A stretch of DNA of 64,000 nucleotides, taken from NCBI RefSeq assembly GCF_023205095.1, contig NZ_CP046242.1:919001-983000 (forward strand). Direction: 5' to 3'. Below are positions 18,119 to 27,993 of the stretch, piece by piece (the stretch's first letter is position 1; each line of letters starts with the position of its first letter). A program made the translations under genes and the position numbers. The notes under the pieces are model-generated. The model worked only from the letters and a program-made list of their open reading frames with translations, made no database searches and was not told where the DNA came from. This DNA is from Bizionia sp. M204. Its GTDB lineage: Bacteria > Bacteroidota > Bacteroidia > Flavobacteriales > Flavobacteriaceae.

Positions 18119-18547
18119 TTAAAATTGAGGATTATGCGAGGATAATTTCTGTTTATACCTCTCTTGAAAAAAAACAAAATAGTGGTAGAGTAAATAATTA
18201 AGCTCAAAGCCATAATTGATGCCTTGTTGATAATTAATACTCATGTCGTATAAATTTTGATTATAACGTGAAGACACCACGCGTTTATTCCATTCCGTAA
18301 CATATTGAATGTTTTTTGCCTCCAAAAAGGATTGGGTATAAAAACTTCTAGGTTTAGCACGTCTAGCCATCCAGGATTCAAATCCCGCTTCTATGATTAT
18401 AACTTCATATTCCAATTCATCATTTACAAGCTTAATGGTGTCTTGAGTTTCTGTTACTTCCGTTTCTGAAATATTTCCAACGGTTTCAGGCGTTTTACAA
18501 CTAACCATTAAACAGAGTATTACTAGGCTGCTATATAGCAATTTCAT
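18119..18547 (-). CDS. Small lipoprotein, DUF6146-like
   Basis: A 142-residue lipoprotein. The start at 18547 gives a clean type II signal peptide ending in LMVSC, with the lipidated cysteine near residue 17. The same frame runs further upstream to 18685, but that would overlap the next gene and has no signal logic. The mature part contains LEYEVIIIEAGFESWMARRA and YNQNLYDMSINYQQGINYGF, a pattern recalled for flavobacterial DUF6146. Function unknown. It opens the run leading to the TonB receptor. Confidence 0.75.
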   Translation of the reverse strand: MKLLYSSLVILCLMVSCKTPETVGNISETEVTETQDTIKLVNDELEYEVIIIEAGFESWMARRAKPRSFYTQSFLEAKNIQYVTEWNKRVVSSRYNQNLYDMSINYQQGINYGFELNYLLYHYFVFFQERYKQKLSSHNPQF

Positions 18548-18611
18548 AAATCTACTTTTCTTAAAATTACGAAATTCTGTAGAATTTAAGGTTGGTTCAA
18601 TTATTTTTAAC

Positions 18612-18640
18612 AAAAAAGTCAGACTGTTATGGTCTGACTT
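18612..18640 (-). terminator. Intrinsic terminator after the DUF937 gene
   Basis: AAGTCAGAC (18616-18624) pairs with GTCTGACTT (18632-18640) around a 7-base loop. On the minus strand the stem is followed by a T-run (A-run 18612-18617). It lies 26 bases past the DUF937 stop and separates that gene from the lipoprotein run. Confidence 0.85.
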
Positions 18641-18665
18641 ATTAATGTATAGTAGGTTTGATTTA

Positions 18666-19304
18666 TTATTTTCCAAAAAGGCCACCTAAAATTCCGCCAA
18701 GTCCACCTTTCTTTTTACCGCTATTTAAAACCATTCCGGCAACATCATCTATAATACTACCATCGCCATCGGCATCTAAAATAGACTCCAAAAAGCTTTG
18801 TTCATTTTCTTTGGAGTTTCCGCTTAACAGACCTCCTAATAATCCTTCAATACCGGACGTGCTATTTACATTTTGCGCTCTAGTTTGTTTTCCTAAAACA
18901 CCCATCAAAATTGGAGCTGCTACTTTAAGGATTTGGGCTACAGACCCGGCGTCAATTCCAGCTCTGGCACCAATAGCATTTTCTACATTGGCTTTTTTAC
19001 TACCCAAAACGTGATTTAATATTTTATCACCTTCATGGGTTACGGAATCATCAACTCCACCGGAAAAAAGACTTCCAAGGTTATCAAGAATACTACCGTC
19101 ATGCTTACTATTATTTAAGGCGCCTAATAATCCTTCAGCACCTTGAGGTGTGGCAGCATTACGTTTCATAGCTTGCATAAGTACTGGTAAAGCCATGGTT
19201 AAAACATCTTGTGTTTTACTTTCTGATTGTTTGGATTGTCCGGCAACACCGCTTATTATGGTTTTACCCATATCACTATTTAATAGATCTAATATTCCTG
19301 CCAT
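18666..19304 (-). CDS. DUF937 domain protein
   Basis: A 212-residue protein of the DUF937 family. It starts MAGILDLLNSDMGKTIISGV and carries the repeated LPVLMQAMKRNAATPQGAEG and APILMGVLGKQTRA helices. The C-terminal stretch ESILDADGDGSIIDDVAGM looks like a calcium-type loop (DADGDGS). The protein ends in a glycine-rich GGLGGILGGLFGK tail. No signal peptide is seen. Function is unknown; YidB is a distant relative by name only. It has its own terminator and lies 53 bases after serA on the same strand. Confidence 0.85.
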   Translation of the reverse strand: MAGILDLLNSDMGKTIISGVAGQSKQSESKTQDVLTMALPVLMQAMKRNAATPQGAEGLLGALNNSKHDGSILDNLGSLFSGGVDDSVTHEGDKILNHVLGSKKANVENAIGARAGIDAGSVAQILKVAAPILMGVLGKQTRAQNVNSTSGIEGLLGGLLSGNSKENEQSFLESILDADGDGSIIDDVAGMVLNSGKKKGGLGGILGGLFGK

Positions 19305-19357
19305 GCTTTTTATATTTTAAAATGTTAGGGTTTCAAGGTAGTAAAAACTTTAAATAT

Positions 19358-20320
19358 TTATTGTTTTTCTGTTTTTAATATACTGATAATCTGCGAGGCA
19401 AGTTCGGTTCCAATTCTGTCTTGTGCTTCATTAGTTGCCGCTCCAATATGCGGAGTTAATGATATTCTACCATTCATCAAAACTTGAATGGCTGGTGATG
19501 GTTCTTCTTCAAACGTATCTAAACCAGCAAAGGCAACCTTACCAGACTCTAAAGCCTTGACTAAAGCTACTTCATCTACAACGCCGCCTCGAGCCGCATT
19601 AATAATTCCAACACCATCTTTCATAATGCTAAATTCTTTCTCACTGATAACATATTCTTTTTGAGCGGGTACATGTAGTGAAATGAAATCAGCTTGTTTT
19701 AAAATTTCTGTTGTAGGTTTCGTTTTAATCTCTACATTAATAAATTGACCATTATAAAATTGAACTTTTATTGTAGCTTTACCAACATATTTATCACTAG
19801 CAATAACCTTCATGCCAACGCCTAATGCTATTTTAGCAACTTGACGACCAATACGACCAAAACCAATAATACCCAATGTTTTACCACGAAGTTCCACACC
19901 TTTAGCGTAGTTTTTCTTTAAGGATTTGAATTGCGAATCACCATCCAATGGCATGTTTCTGTTGGAGTCATGTAAAAAACGCACGCCTCCAAATAAGTGA
20001 GCAAACACAAGTTCAGCAACCGAGTGAGATGAAGCATCTGGTGTATTAATGACGTGGACATTTTTACTGCGTGCATATTCTACATCAATATTGTCCATTC
20101 CTACACCACCACGACCAATAATTTTTAAAGATGGACAACTATCTATTAAATCCTGACGTACCGTTGTGGCGCTACGAACTAATAATACCGCTATATTATG
20201 CTGGTTGATATAATTTGCTAATTGCTCTTGGGCAACTGTGGTTGTTAATACTTCATAACCTGCTTCCTCTAATGCTTCTATACCACTTTGCGAAACACCA
20301 TCGTTTGCTAATACTTTCAT
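19358..20320 (-). CDS. serA: D-3-phosphoglycerate dehydrogenase (short form)
   Basis: A 320-residue NAD-dependent D-2-hydroxyacid dehydrogenase. Seen motifs: GRGGVGMDNIDVE, Rossmann GIIGFGRIGRQVAKIA (near residue 150), INAARGGVVDE with the catalytic arginine region, and TPHIGAAT with the catalytic histidine. It lacks the C-terminal ACT domain of the ~410-residue E. coli enzyme, so serine feedback by that route is not expected. The SerA call rests on being 72 bases downstream of serC on the same strand; other hydroxyacid substrates are possible. It oxidises 3-phosphoglycerate in the first step of serine synthesis. Confidence 0.9.
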   Translation of the reverse strand: MKVLANDGVSQSGIEALEEAGYEVLTTTVAQEQLANYINQHNIAVLLVRSATTVRQDLIDSCPSLKIIGRGGVGMDNIDVEYARSKNVHVINTPDASSHSVAELVFAHLFGGVRFLHDSNRNMPLDGDSQFKSLKKNYAKGVELRGKTLGIIGFGRIGRQVAKIALGVGMKVIASDKYVGKATIKVQFYNGQFINVEIKTKPTTEILKQADFISLHVPAQKEYVISEKEFSIMKDGVGIINAARGGVVDEVALVKALESGKVAFAGLDTFEEEPSPAIQVLMNGRISLTPHIGAATNEAQDRIGTELASQIISILKTEKQ

Positions 20321-20392
20321 TTAAAACTTGATTTTTGCTCCCAAAAACAAGAGAGCTTATAATTAAACACAATTTGTTATTTTATTTAACTG

Positions 20393-21454
20393 TTACGCTT
20401 TACGTTCCAGTTCACTCATAATATCCACTAAAACACCAACACTATCTAACGGCATGGCATTGTACATAGATGCGCGATATCCTCCAACACTTCTATGACC
20501 ATTAAGTCCGTTAATACCTTCTTCGTCCAACATGGTTTCAAAAGTTTCTTTTAAGTCCTCGTTGGTCAAATTGAAAGTCGCATTCATTTTGGAACGATCT
20601 TCCTTCATAGCATAACCTTTAAATAATGGGTTCAGGTCTATTTCACTATAAATTAATTGTGCTTTTTTGTTGTTTTCTTTTTCAATAGCTGGAATGCCAC
20701 CTAAATTTTTAAGCCACTCCATGGTTAGCATGGATGTATAAACGGCAAAAACGGGCGGTGTGTTAAACATGCTGCTTTTACCAATGTGCACCTTATAATC
20801 CATCATTGATGGAATTTTACGAGATACTTTTCCTAAAATATCTTCACGAACCACCACTAATGTTGTTCCCGCAGGACCCATATTTTTTTGAGCACCCGCA
20901 TATATTAAATCGAATTTGGTGAAATCTAATTGGCGTGAAAAAATATCACTGCTCATATCACAAACCATCGGAATATCACATTCTGGAAAGGATTTCATTT
21001 GTGTTCCAAAAATGGTGTTGTTAGATGTGCAATGGAAATAATCGTAATCTGTTGGAATATCGTAACCTTTTGGGATGAAGTTGAAGTTGGCATCTTTAGA
21101 TGAAGCCACTTCGTAAACATCATCGTAAATACGTGCTTCTTGAATAGCTTTATCTGCCCAGGTTCCTGTGTTTAAATAGCCTGCGCGTTTTTCAAGTAGG
21201 TTTAAAGCTACCATTAAAAACTGTGTACTAGCACCTCCCTGAAGAAACAAAGCTTTGTAGCCTTTACCTTCTAAACCGAGTAATTCCAAAGCCAAAGCAC
21301 GTGCCTTTTCCATAACATCCACAAAGGGTTTACTTCTGTGGGAAATTTCGATTAATGATAAACCATTATCAAAATCTAAAATAGCTTCTGATGCTTTAAG
21401 CATCACTTCTTTCGGTAAAATGCAAGGTCCTGCACTAAAATTATGTCTTTTCAT
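20393..21454 (-). CDS. serC: Phosphoserine aminotransferase
   Basis: A 353-residue class V PLP aminotransferase starting MKRHNFSAGPCILPKEVM, the typical SerC N-terminus. The PLP lysine lies in YAGAQKNMGPAGTT (near residue 187), and GHRSVGGYRASMYNAMP near the C-terminus binds phosphate. It makes phosphoserine from 3-phosphohydroxypyruvate and can also act in pyridoxal phosphate synthesis on the threonine analogue. It is followed by serA, giving a serine-synthesis pair. The acyl-CoA reductase gene lies 132 bases upstream. Confidence 0.95.
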   Translation of the reverse strand: MKRHNFSAGPCILPKEVMLKASEAILDFDNGLSLIEISHRSKPFVDVMEKARALALELLGLEGKGYKALFLQGGASTQFLMVALNLLEKRAGYLNTGTWADKAIQEARIYDDVYEVASSKDANFNFIPKGYDIPTDYDYFHCTSNNTIFGTQMKSFPECDIPMVCDMSSDIFSRQLDFTKFDLIYAGAQKNMGPAGTTLVVVREDILGKVSRKIPSMMDYKVHIGKSSMFNTPPVFAVYTSMLTMEWLKNLGGIPAIEKENNKKAQLIYSEIDLNPLFKGYAMKEDRSKMNATFNLTNEDLKETFETMLDEEGINGLNGHRSVGGYRASMYNAMPLDSVGVLVDIMSELERKA

Positions 21455-21586
21455 GGAATAATATAGTTTGTTATTTCCGTGCTTAACCTTCAGTGTTTCT
21501 GAAGAAAGTCGGAAATTAATATAATCTGTGATGGCTACAAAGGTGCTAAATTCTCATAAAAAAGCAGGTAATAAATCAATAACTTA

Positions 21587-22648
21587 TCAACTAATTTTTA
21601 ACAAAAACGAAATGGTATCTACGTTGTCTGCATAATCCCAAAGCTGCGGATTTTGCGTTTGTCCGAAGGAAACTTCAGAATCTACTAAACCGCTAGCAAC
21701 CACACATTGAATTTTATCAGAATCGGCTTGAAGCTTGTTCTTTAAAGCTTTTGCATCCGAATAGTATTCATAGAAAACCGTAGCAATAGGCGAGGCGTAG
21801 CTACTGTCTTCTTTAATCATTAAAAACCCATTTTCTAACATATCAAATTCGCTCATTAAATAAACTGCCTTATTATAATCGTAGTTATTGGCGTATTTAT
21901 TTTGGTGAATTATAGGGTGCCACTTGTACATAGCCTTAAAGAATTTTTGAAAATCGTAATCTTTAGGCACTAATAATTTTGATACATTTCTACAACCCAA
22001 GCCGTAGTATCTAAAAATATCTTCGGAAAGCGCTTCTAATTGCTCTTCCGTTTCATCACCTGAAAGAACAGCTAAAGAATTTCTGTTTTTACGAATAATT
22101 GACGGCTTTCCTTTGAAATAATATTCAAAATATCGAGCTGTATTATTGCTTCCAGTAGCGATTACGGCTTCAAAATTATCGAGCTTATCTGCAGTAAACG
22201 TAATTTTTCCTTTAAATTCTGGCTCTACCGTTTCAAGATATTTAGCTAAAAAAGGTAATAGATGTTTGTCATTAGTAGATTGTTTTACAACCACGTGATG
22301 TCCGGAAATTAAAACCGATAAAAAATCGTGAAAACCGACTAAAGGGATATTTCCAGCCATTATAATTGCGACCTTTTTAGGATTAACATTGTTAAAGTTA
22401 TAGTTGTTAAGCCATTGGGTAATATTGGTTTCAGTCAGTGATTTAGACCAGCCATTAAAAGAGAAAATAAGATTCTCTCTAGTAAACCAGGCATTATGTT
22501 CTTGAGCAATTTTTATTTGATGTTTAAAGCCGTCAAAAAACAAATTGTTATGTAAAACTGCGTTGTTTTCTTCAAAGGGATCGGTAGAAAATTGTTTAAG
22601 AAATTTCCCTAATTCAACAAACGCGTTAATTCTTTGTCGTAAATCCAT
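21587..22648 (-). CDS. Acyl-CoA reductase, LuxC-like
   Basis: A 353-residue protein of the LuxC acyl-CoA reductase family, which reduces fatty acyl thioesters to aldehydes with NADPH. Visible motifs are VAIIMAGNIPLVGFHDFL (near residue 95), VIATGSNNTARYFEYYF (near 165) and the likely catalytic cysteine in YYGLGCRNVSKL (near 215). LuxC itself is about 480 residues; this shorter form is widespread in Bacteroidota that are not luminous, and its physiological role is unclear. It is divergent from a ferredoxin gene, and a good promoter lies 45 bases upstream. Confidence 0.88.
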   Translation of the reverse strand: MDLRQRINAFVELGKFLKQFSTDPFEENNAVLHNNLFFDGFKHQIKIAQEHNAWFTRENLIFSFNGWSKSLTETNITQWLNNYNFNNVNPKKVAIIMAGNIPLVGFHDFLSVLISGHHVVVKQSTNDKHLLPFLAKYLETVEPEFKGKITFTADKLDNFEAVIATGSNNTARYFEYYFKGKPSIIRKNRNSLAVLSGDETEEQLEALSEDIFRYYGLGCRNVSKLLVPKDYDFQKFFKAMYKWHPIIHQNKYANNYDYNKAVYLMSEFDMLENGFLMIKEDSSYASPIATVFYEYYSDAKALKNKLQADSDKIQCVVASGLVDSEVSFGQTQNPQLWDYADNVDTISFLLKIS

Positions 22649-22692
22649 GTATGATTTGGTTATGAATGGTTTTGGCTTTATTTTTGCAACTG

Positions 22693-22722
22693 CAAATTTA
22701 CATAAAGCAAGTGAGCAACAAA
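22693..22722 (-). promoter_or_regulatory. Bacteroidota-type promoter of the acyl-CoA reductase gene
   Basis: Read on the minus strand: TTTG (22719-22722), an 18-base spacer, then TAAATTTG (22693-22700). Both boxes match the Bacteroidota consensus TTTG / TAnnTTTG with a suitable spacing, 45 bases before the ATG at 22648. This is the best full promoter match in the window. Confidence 0.6.
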
Positions 22723-22810
22723 AGGTTTTAATTCTGATAATCTAGATTAATTATTGGAAATTCAAAAGAAACCTTTATTAAAAATTATATCGAAAGATTA
22801 AAAAATATAG

Positions 22811-23170
<360 letters not shown>

Positions 23171-23174
23171 ATAG

Positions 23175-23200
23175 GAATTAAGAATTAAGAATTAAGAATT
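23175..23200. repeat. Short tandem repeat of a 7-mer
   Basis: GAATTAA is repeated three times with a partial fourth copy (GAATT), directly after the ferredoxin stop codon. It is non-coding and lies before the terminator. Confidence 0.8.
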
Positions 23201-23220
23201 GGGTAAGCCCGTTCGTAATA

Positions 23221-23254
23221 AAAACCTCCAGCTTAAGCTGGAGGTTTTATATTT
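23221..23254 (+). terminator. Intrinsic terminator after the ferredoxin gene
   Basis: AAAACCTCCAGCTT (23221-23234) is followed at once by its exact reverse complement (23235-23248), a 28-base perfect palindrome with a T-rich tail (TTTTATATTTTT). It is symmetrical, but only plus-strand transcription reaches it. Confidence 0.85.
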
Positions 23255-23341
23255 TTATAGGTTTTATAAAGCATAAACACATTATTATTAAGGTCTTTAA
23301 CAATTTCTAAAAACCATATTCAAACTATTCAAGTAATTAGT

Positions 23342-23349
23342 TACCTTTG
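23342..23349 (+). promoter_or_regulatory. Possible -7 element upstream of ychF
   Basis: TACCTTTG is a full match to the -7 consensus TAnnTTTG, 82 bases before the ychF ATG. No clear -33 TTG lies at the expected distance. Confidence 0.35.
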
Positions 23350-23403
23350 CGGCTGCTTAACGAAACGTGAAAGCAGTAAAAATAAGTACAACTTTAAAAA
23401 GAG

Positions 23404-23441
23404 ATTCCTGCTTTCGCAGGAATATGAGATATGAAAGCAGG
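23404..23441 (+). promoter_or_regulatory. Hairpin before ychF with an alternative pairing to the start codons
   Basis: ATTCCTGC (23404-23411) pairs with GCAGGAAT (23416-23423) over a TTTC loop, ending 7 bases before the ATG. CCTGCTTTC (23407-23415) is also an exact complement of GAAAGCAGG (23433-23441), which covers the G of the ATG and codons 2-4. The two pairings exclude each other. The first hairpin resembles common flavobacterial intergenic hairpin repeats. Confidence 0.4.
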
Positions 23442-24525
23442 CATCGTAGGATTACCAAACGTAGGAAAATCAACATTATTTAATTGTTTATCAAATGCCA
23501 AAGCGCAAAGTGCTAACTTTCCGTTTTGTACCATAGAACCTAATATTGGTGTGGTTAATGTACCAGATCCAAGACTTGAAAAATTGGAGTCCTTGGTGAA
23601 TCCGGAACGTGTTTTACCTGCAACTGTTGAAATTGTTGATATTGCTGGTTTGGTAAAAGGCGCGAGTAAAGGTGAGGGTCTTGGCAATCAATTCCTAGCT
23701 AATATTCGAGAAACAGACGCTATTTTACATGTATTACGCTGTTTTGATAATGATAATATTGTTCATGTGGATGGTAACGTGAATCCTATTCGTGATAAAG
23801 AAACCATTGATATGGAATTGCAGCTGAAAGATTTAGAAACAGTTGAGAAAAAACTGGAAAAGGTGAAGCGAGCTGCCAAAACCGGAAATAAAGAGGCGCA
23901 GAAAGAAGAAGCGGTTTTACTTAAAATAAAAGCCGGTTTGGAAGCTGGTATTTCAGTCCGTGCTTTGGAATTCTCGGAAGAAGAAGATATCGATTTTGTA
24001 AAACCAAGTCAATTTATTACAGATAAACCTGTGATGTATGTTTGTAATGTGGATGAAGATTCCGCAAATTCAGGTAATGCTTATGTTGATAAGGTTCGTG
24101 AAGCCGTTAAAGATGAAAATGCTGAAGTTTTAGTTTTAGCAGTAGGAACAGAAGCTGATATTAATGAATTAGACGATTACGAGGAGCGTCAGATGTTTTT
24201 AGCCGATATTGGTTTAGAAGAGCCAGGTTCTGCTAAATTAATTCGTTCGGCTTATAAATTATTAAATTTGCAAACCTATTTTACTGCAGGTGTTAAAGAA
24301 GTACGCGCTTGGACTGTAGAAGTTGGAGCAACAGCGCCTCAAGCGGCTGGTGTTATTCATACTGATTTTGAAAAAGGCTTTATCCGCGCTGAAGTTATTG
24401 CGTATGATGATTATGTACAATTTGGTAGCGAAGCAAAAGTAAAAGAAGCTGGTAAAATGCGCGTGGAAGGAAAAAACTATATCGTAAAAGATGGTGATGT
24501 CATGCACTTCTTGTTTAATGTATAA
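23431..24525 (+). CDS. ychF: Ribosome-binding ATPase YchF (Obg-family)
   Basis: A 364-residue member of the OBG/YchF NTPase family, matching the standard length. It starts [21 protein letters not shown] (P-loop, within the first 21 residues) and has switch motif [20 protein letters not shown] near residue 70. A coiled-coil insert rich in lysine and glutamate spans about residues 125-175. The C-terminal TGS domain contains [19 protein letters not shown], then [17 protein letters not shown]. YchF binds ATP and associates with the ribosome. It is preceded by a hairpin with possible control function. Confidence 0.96.
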   Translation: MKAGIVGLPNVGKSTLFNCLSNAKAQSANFPFCTIEPNIGVVNVPDPRLEKLESLVNPERVLPATVEIVDIAGLVKGASKGEGLGNQFLANIRETDAILHVLRCFDNDNIVHVDGNVNPIRDKETIDMELQLKDLETVEKKLEKVKRAAKTGNKEAQKEEAVLLKIKAGLEAGISVRALEFSEEEDIDFVKPSQFITDKPVMYVCNVDEDSANSGNAYVDKVREAVKDENAEVLVLAVGTEADINELDDYEERQMFLADIGLEEPGSAKLIRSAYKLLNLQTYFTAGVKEVRAWTVEVGATAPQAAGVIHTDFEKGFIRAEVIAYDDYVQFGSEAKVKEAGKMRVEGKNYIVKDGDVMHFLFNV

Positions 24526-24600
24526 AATTGGGTTCCTATATTTTACCTGTTAAGTGCTTTAAGGTTTTTAGATTTTTTGCATTTATCTTACCTTTCTCAA

Positions 24601-26019
24601 ATGTTAATAAAGCTAAAAAAAATAAGCTATTTACAGGTATTTTTTATAGTCTGTTGTGCCCTAGTTGTTTCCACAATTATTTTTCGAGACTTACCGTTTT
24701 TTTGGGATGCGATTAGTAAATCTGCACGGGCAAACTGGATTTATGAAAATGATTTAAAGCAGTTTATTATTCCAACCCAATTTAGTTCAGGGCACCCTCC
24801 TTTGTGGATTTCATTGTTGGCCATTTCCTGGACGATTTTTGGGAAGTCTATACTCAGTGCTAGAATATTGCTGCTTATTATTAATATAGGCGTTTTTTGG
24901 CAAATTAGCAGATTATGTAAAAACAACTTTATAAACGGTATTTCGGCAGGCGCTATGCTTTTAGTTTGTTTAGAACCCACGTTAATAGCGCAGACCACGA
25001 GTTTGAATAATGATATGTTATTGCTGTTTTTCACACTTTTTTCTTTAAATAACTTAATAAATCAAAAGCCATTTTTGTTTACCCTAGCCTTAATAGGGTT
25101 GTTGTTTACCAATTTACGTGGTATCTACTTGTTTACAGCCATTTTAATTATTCATGCTATTTATCTTCGCTACCGGCTTATTTCTAACAATAAGGCAATG
25201 TTTAGTGCCTACGTCATATCGGCAGTTAGCTTTGGCTTTTTCTGTATTTTGCAGTATCGGGAGTTGGGGTGGTTTTTAATTACTGAAAACATCAATTACA
25301 ATCAGCATCGGCAAACTACAGGAATTAAAAACGTTTTAATTAATAGTATTGTATATGTCAAAAGTTTTTTAGAGTATGGCCGTTTTATTATTTTTATAGT
25401 ACTCATTCCACTATTCTTAAAATATATTAAAGAAAAATCGCTTAAAAACTTGCAAATAGACAGAATGGGTATTGCGTTCTTTGTTATTAGCGTCTTGCTG
25501 TTTCTTGGTATGGTGCCTTTTTCAAATCCAATTGACAATAGATATTTTATGATATGCTATATTTTGGCTATAGTTTTATTAATTAATCTAACTTTTTTGT
25601 TTCAATTAAAATATAAAAAATTAATTCTGTCCACGGTAGTAATTTGTTTTTTAACTGGACACTTTTGGGTTTATCCCGCCACTATTTCACAATCATGGGA
25701 TAGTAATTTAGCATATTTGCGCTATTTTCCCTTGGAAGTAAAAATGGAAAATTACATTAAAAATTCAGGACTAGAAAGTAGCAGTATTGGAACCCGTATC
25801 CGATTAAATGAACGGGATTTCTCAACTTTAAAGCCGTTACCTAAAGCAGATAAATATGCGTATTTTAACATGCAATCTAACGCGTATATACTTCTGTCTA
25901 ATATTGAAAATTATACCAAAGACGATGAGCTTTTAAAGGTTCAGAATGCATGGGAATTACTTGAAACATTTAGCGATTGCGGTGTGTTTATTTCATTATA
26001 TAAAAACCCAAAACTATAA
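24601..26019 (+). CDS. GT-C family membrane glycosyltransferase (ArnT/PMT-like)
   Basis: A 472-residue integral membrane protein with about ten or more hydrophobic segments. The first periplasmic loop holds FFWDAISKSARANWIYEN, followed by SSGHPPLWISLLAISW (near residue 65), the acidic residue plus GHPPL motif of the ArnT/PMT superfamily. These enzymes use polyprenyl-phosphate sugars on the outer face of the membrane. The acceptor is unknown. The start at ATG 24601 is preferred over a TTG at 24577. It lies 75 bases after ychF on the same strand. Confidence 0.75.
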   Translation: MLIKLKKISYLQVFFIVCCALVVSTIIFRDLPFFWDAISKSARANWIYENDLKQFIIPTQFSSGHPPLWISLLAISWTIFGKSILSARILLLIINIGVFWQISRLCKNNFINGISAGAMLLVCLEPTLIAQTTSLNNDMLLLFFTLFSLNNLINQKPFLFTLALIGLLFTNLRGIYLFTAILIIHAIYLRYRLISNNKAMFSAYVISAVSFGFFCILQYRELGWFLITENINYNQHRQTTGIKNVLINSIVYVKSFLEYGRFIIFIVLIPLFLKYIKEKSLKNLQIDRMGIAFFVISVLLFLGMVPFSNPIDNRYFMICYILAIVLLINLTFLFQLKYKKLILSTVVICFLTGHFWVYPATISQSWDSNLAYLRYFPLEVKMENYIKNSGLESSSIGTRIRLNERDFSTLKPLPKADKYAYFNMQSNAYILLSNIENYTKDDELLKVQNAWELLETFSDCGVFISLYKNPKL

Positions 26020-26133
26020 ACGAAATAGCCCTTAATAGTTTTCAGAAATTATTGTTAATTACTTTACAAAATAGGGGTTTCATTTTTTCATACGAAACCT
26101 TATATTAGCGTCATATCCAAAATTACCCTATTT

Positions 26134-27993
26134 ATGTCGCAAGAAATCAAATATACCGAAGATAATATCCGTTCTCTGGATTGGAAAGAGCATATCCGAA
26201 TGCGACCTGGAATGTATATTGGTAAATTGGGTGATGGGTCTTCCGCTGATGATGGTATTTATATTCTGATTAAAGAGGTTTTAGATAACTCCATTGATGA
26301 GTATGTCATGGGAGCTGGGAAAACCATCGAAATATCTATTCACGGAAATAAAGTAACGGTGCGGGACTACGGTCGTGGTATTCCATTAGGTAAAGTGGTA
26401 GATGTGGTTTCCAAAATGAACACCGGTGGAAAATACGATAGTAAAGCCTTTAAAAAATCGGTTGGATTAAACGGTGTTGGTACGAAGGCTGTCAATGCGC
26501 TTTCCAGTTATTTTAGAGTCGAATCGACTCGAGATAACAAATCCGCATCAGCTGAATTTGAACAAGGAAATCTGACAAATCAAGAACTACTTGATGATAC
26601 ATCCCGCCGAAAAGGAACTAAAGTATCGTTTGTTCCAGACGAAACCATTTTTAAGAATTATAAGTATCGTAATGAGTACATCATTAAAATGCTTAAAAAC
26701 TATGTGTACCTGAATATTGGTTTAACCATAGTTTTTAATGGTGAAAAATATTTTAGTGAAAATGGTTTGAAAGACTTGCTTATGGAAAATTCCAATGCAA
26801 ACGATTTGCTGTATCCCATTATTCACTTAAAAGGCGATGATATTGAAGTTGCGTTAACGCATAGTAAAACACAATATAGCGAAGAGTATTATTCATTCGT
26901 AAACGGACAAAACACCACGCAGGGAGGTACCCATTTATCGGCTTTTCGTGAAGCTTTAGTAAAAACCTTTCGTGAATTTTACAATAAGAATTTTGATGCA
27001 TCAGATGTGCGGAAATCTGTGGTTTCTGCTATTTCCATTAAAGTCATGGAACCCGTTTTTGAAAGTCAAACGAAAACCAAATTAGGATCGACAGATATGG
27101 GTGGCGACTTGCCAACGGTAAGAACCTATATCAACGATTTCGTTAAAACCAATCTAGACAACTTTCTACATAAAAACCCTGAAACTGCCGATAAGATTCT
27201 GCGTAAAATCCTTCAAGCTGAACGTGAGCGTAAGGAATTATCCGGAATCCGGAAATTAGCAAAAGATCGTGCTAAAAAAGCGAGTCTTCACAATAAAAAA
27301 TTGCGTGATTGCCGTGTTCATTTTGGAGATACTAAAAACGAACGTAATTTAGAAACAACCTTGTTTATTACAGAGGGAGATTCAGCTTCTGGAAGTATAA
27401 CAAAATCACGTGATGTAAATACACAAGCCGTTTTCAGCTTAAAAGGAAAACCGCTAAACTGTTATGGTTTAACAAAGAAAATTGTTTATGAGAATGAAGA
27501 ATTTAACTTGCTTCAAGCTGCTTTAAATATTGAAGAGTCTCTGGAAGATTTGCGCTATAATAATGTGGTTATTGCTACCGATGCCGATGTGGATGGTATG
27601 CACATTCGGTTATTATTGATTACATTTTTCCTTCAGTTTTTTCCGGAATTGATAAAAGACGGACATTTATACATCTTGCAAACGCCATTGTTTCGTGTTC
27701 GTAATAAGAAAAAAACCATTTATTGTTATTCAGAGGAAGAGCGCCAAAATGCCATAGAAGAATTGAAGCCAAAACCAGAAATAACCCGATTTAAAGGTCT
27801 TGGTGAAATTTCGCCTGATGAATTTCAGCATTTTATCGGAGCGGATATTCGTTTGGATCCTGTTATGTTGGATGATAATATGTCTATTGAAGATTTGTTA
27901 AGTTTCTATATGGGCAAAAACACACCAGATCGTCAGGAATTCATTATAAATAATCTTAAAGTAGAACTTGACATTGTGGAGGAGGTTAAATGA
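26134..27993 (+). CDS. parE: DNA topoisomerase IV subunit B
   Basis: A 619-residue type IIA topoisomerase ATPase subunit. The N-terminal GHKL ATPase has [13 protein letters not shown] and GRGIPLG with [12 protein letters not shown] following. The TOPRIM domain has TEGDSASGS (E414) and the metal aspartates DADVDGMH (D483, D485, D487). Length and its pairing with parC mark it as ParE and not GyrB. Topo IV unlinks replicated chromosomes. The stop codon region overlaps the next ATG by 4 bases (ATGA), so translation is coupled. Confidence 0.95.
   Translation: MSQEIKYTEDNIRSLDWKEHIRMRPGMYIGKLGDGSSADDGIYILIKEVLDNSIDEYVMGAGKTIEISIHGNKVTVRDYGRGIPLGKVVDVVSKMNTGGKYDSKAFKKSVGLNGVGTKAVNALSSYFRVESTRDNKSASAEFEQGNLTNQELLDDTSRRKGTKVSFVPDETIFKNYKYRNEYIIKMLKNYVYLNIGLTIVFNGEKYFSENGLKDLLMENSNANDLLYPIIHLKGDDIEVALTHSKTQYSEEYYSFVNGQNTTQGGTHLSAFREALVKTFREFYNKNFDASDVRKSVVSAISIKVMEPVFESQTKTKLGSTDMGGDLPTVRTYINDFVKTNLDNFLHKNPETADKILRKILQAERERKELSGIRKLAKDRAKKASLHNKKLRDCRVHFGDTKNERNLETTLFITEGDSASGSITKSRDVNTQAVFSLKGKPLNCYGLTKKIVYENEEFNLLQAALNIEESLEDLRYNNVVIATDADVDGMHIRLLLITFFLQFFPELIKDGHLYILQTPLFRVRNKKKTIYCYSEEERQNAIEELKPKPEITRFKGLGEISPDEFQHFIGADIRLDPVMLDDNMSIEDLLSFYMGKNTPDRQEFIINNLKVELDIVEEVK

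Noticed and set aside
18119-18685. Longer lipoprotein frame starting at 18685
   Set aside because: It would run through a terminator and into the DUF937 gene. The type II signal peptide begins at 18547.
21488-21504. Hairpin CTTCAG-TGTTT-CTGAAG in the serC leader
   Set aside because: A six-base stem with no T-run and no match to a known leader; too weak to list.
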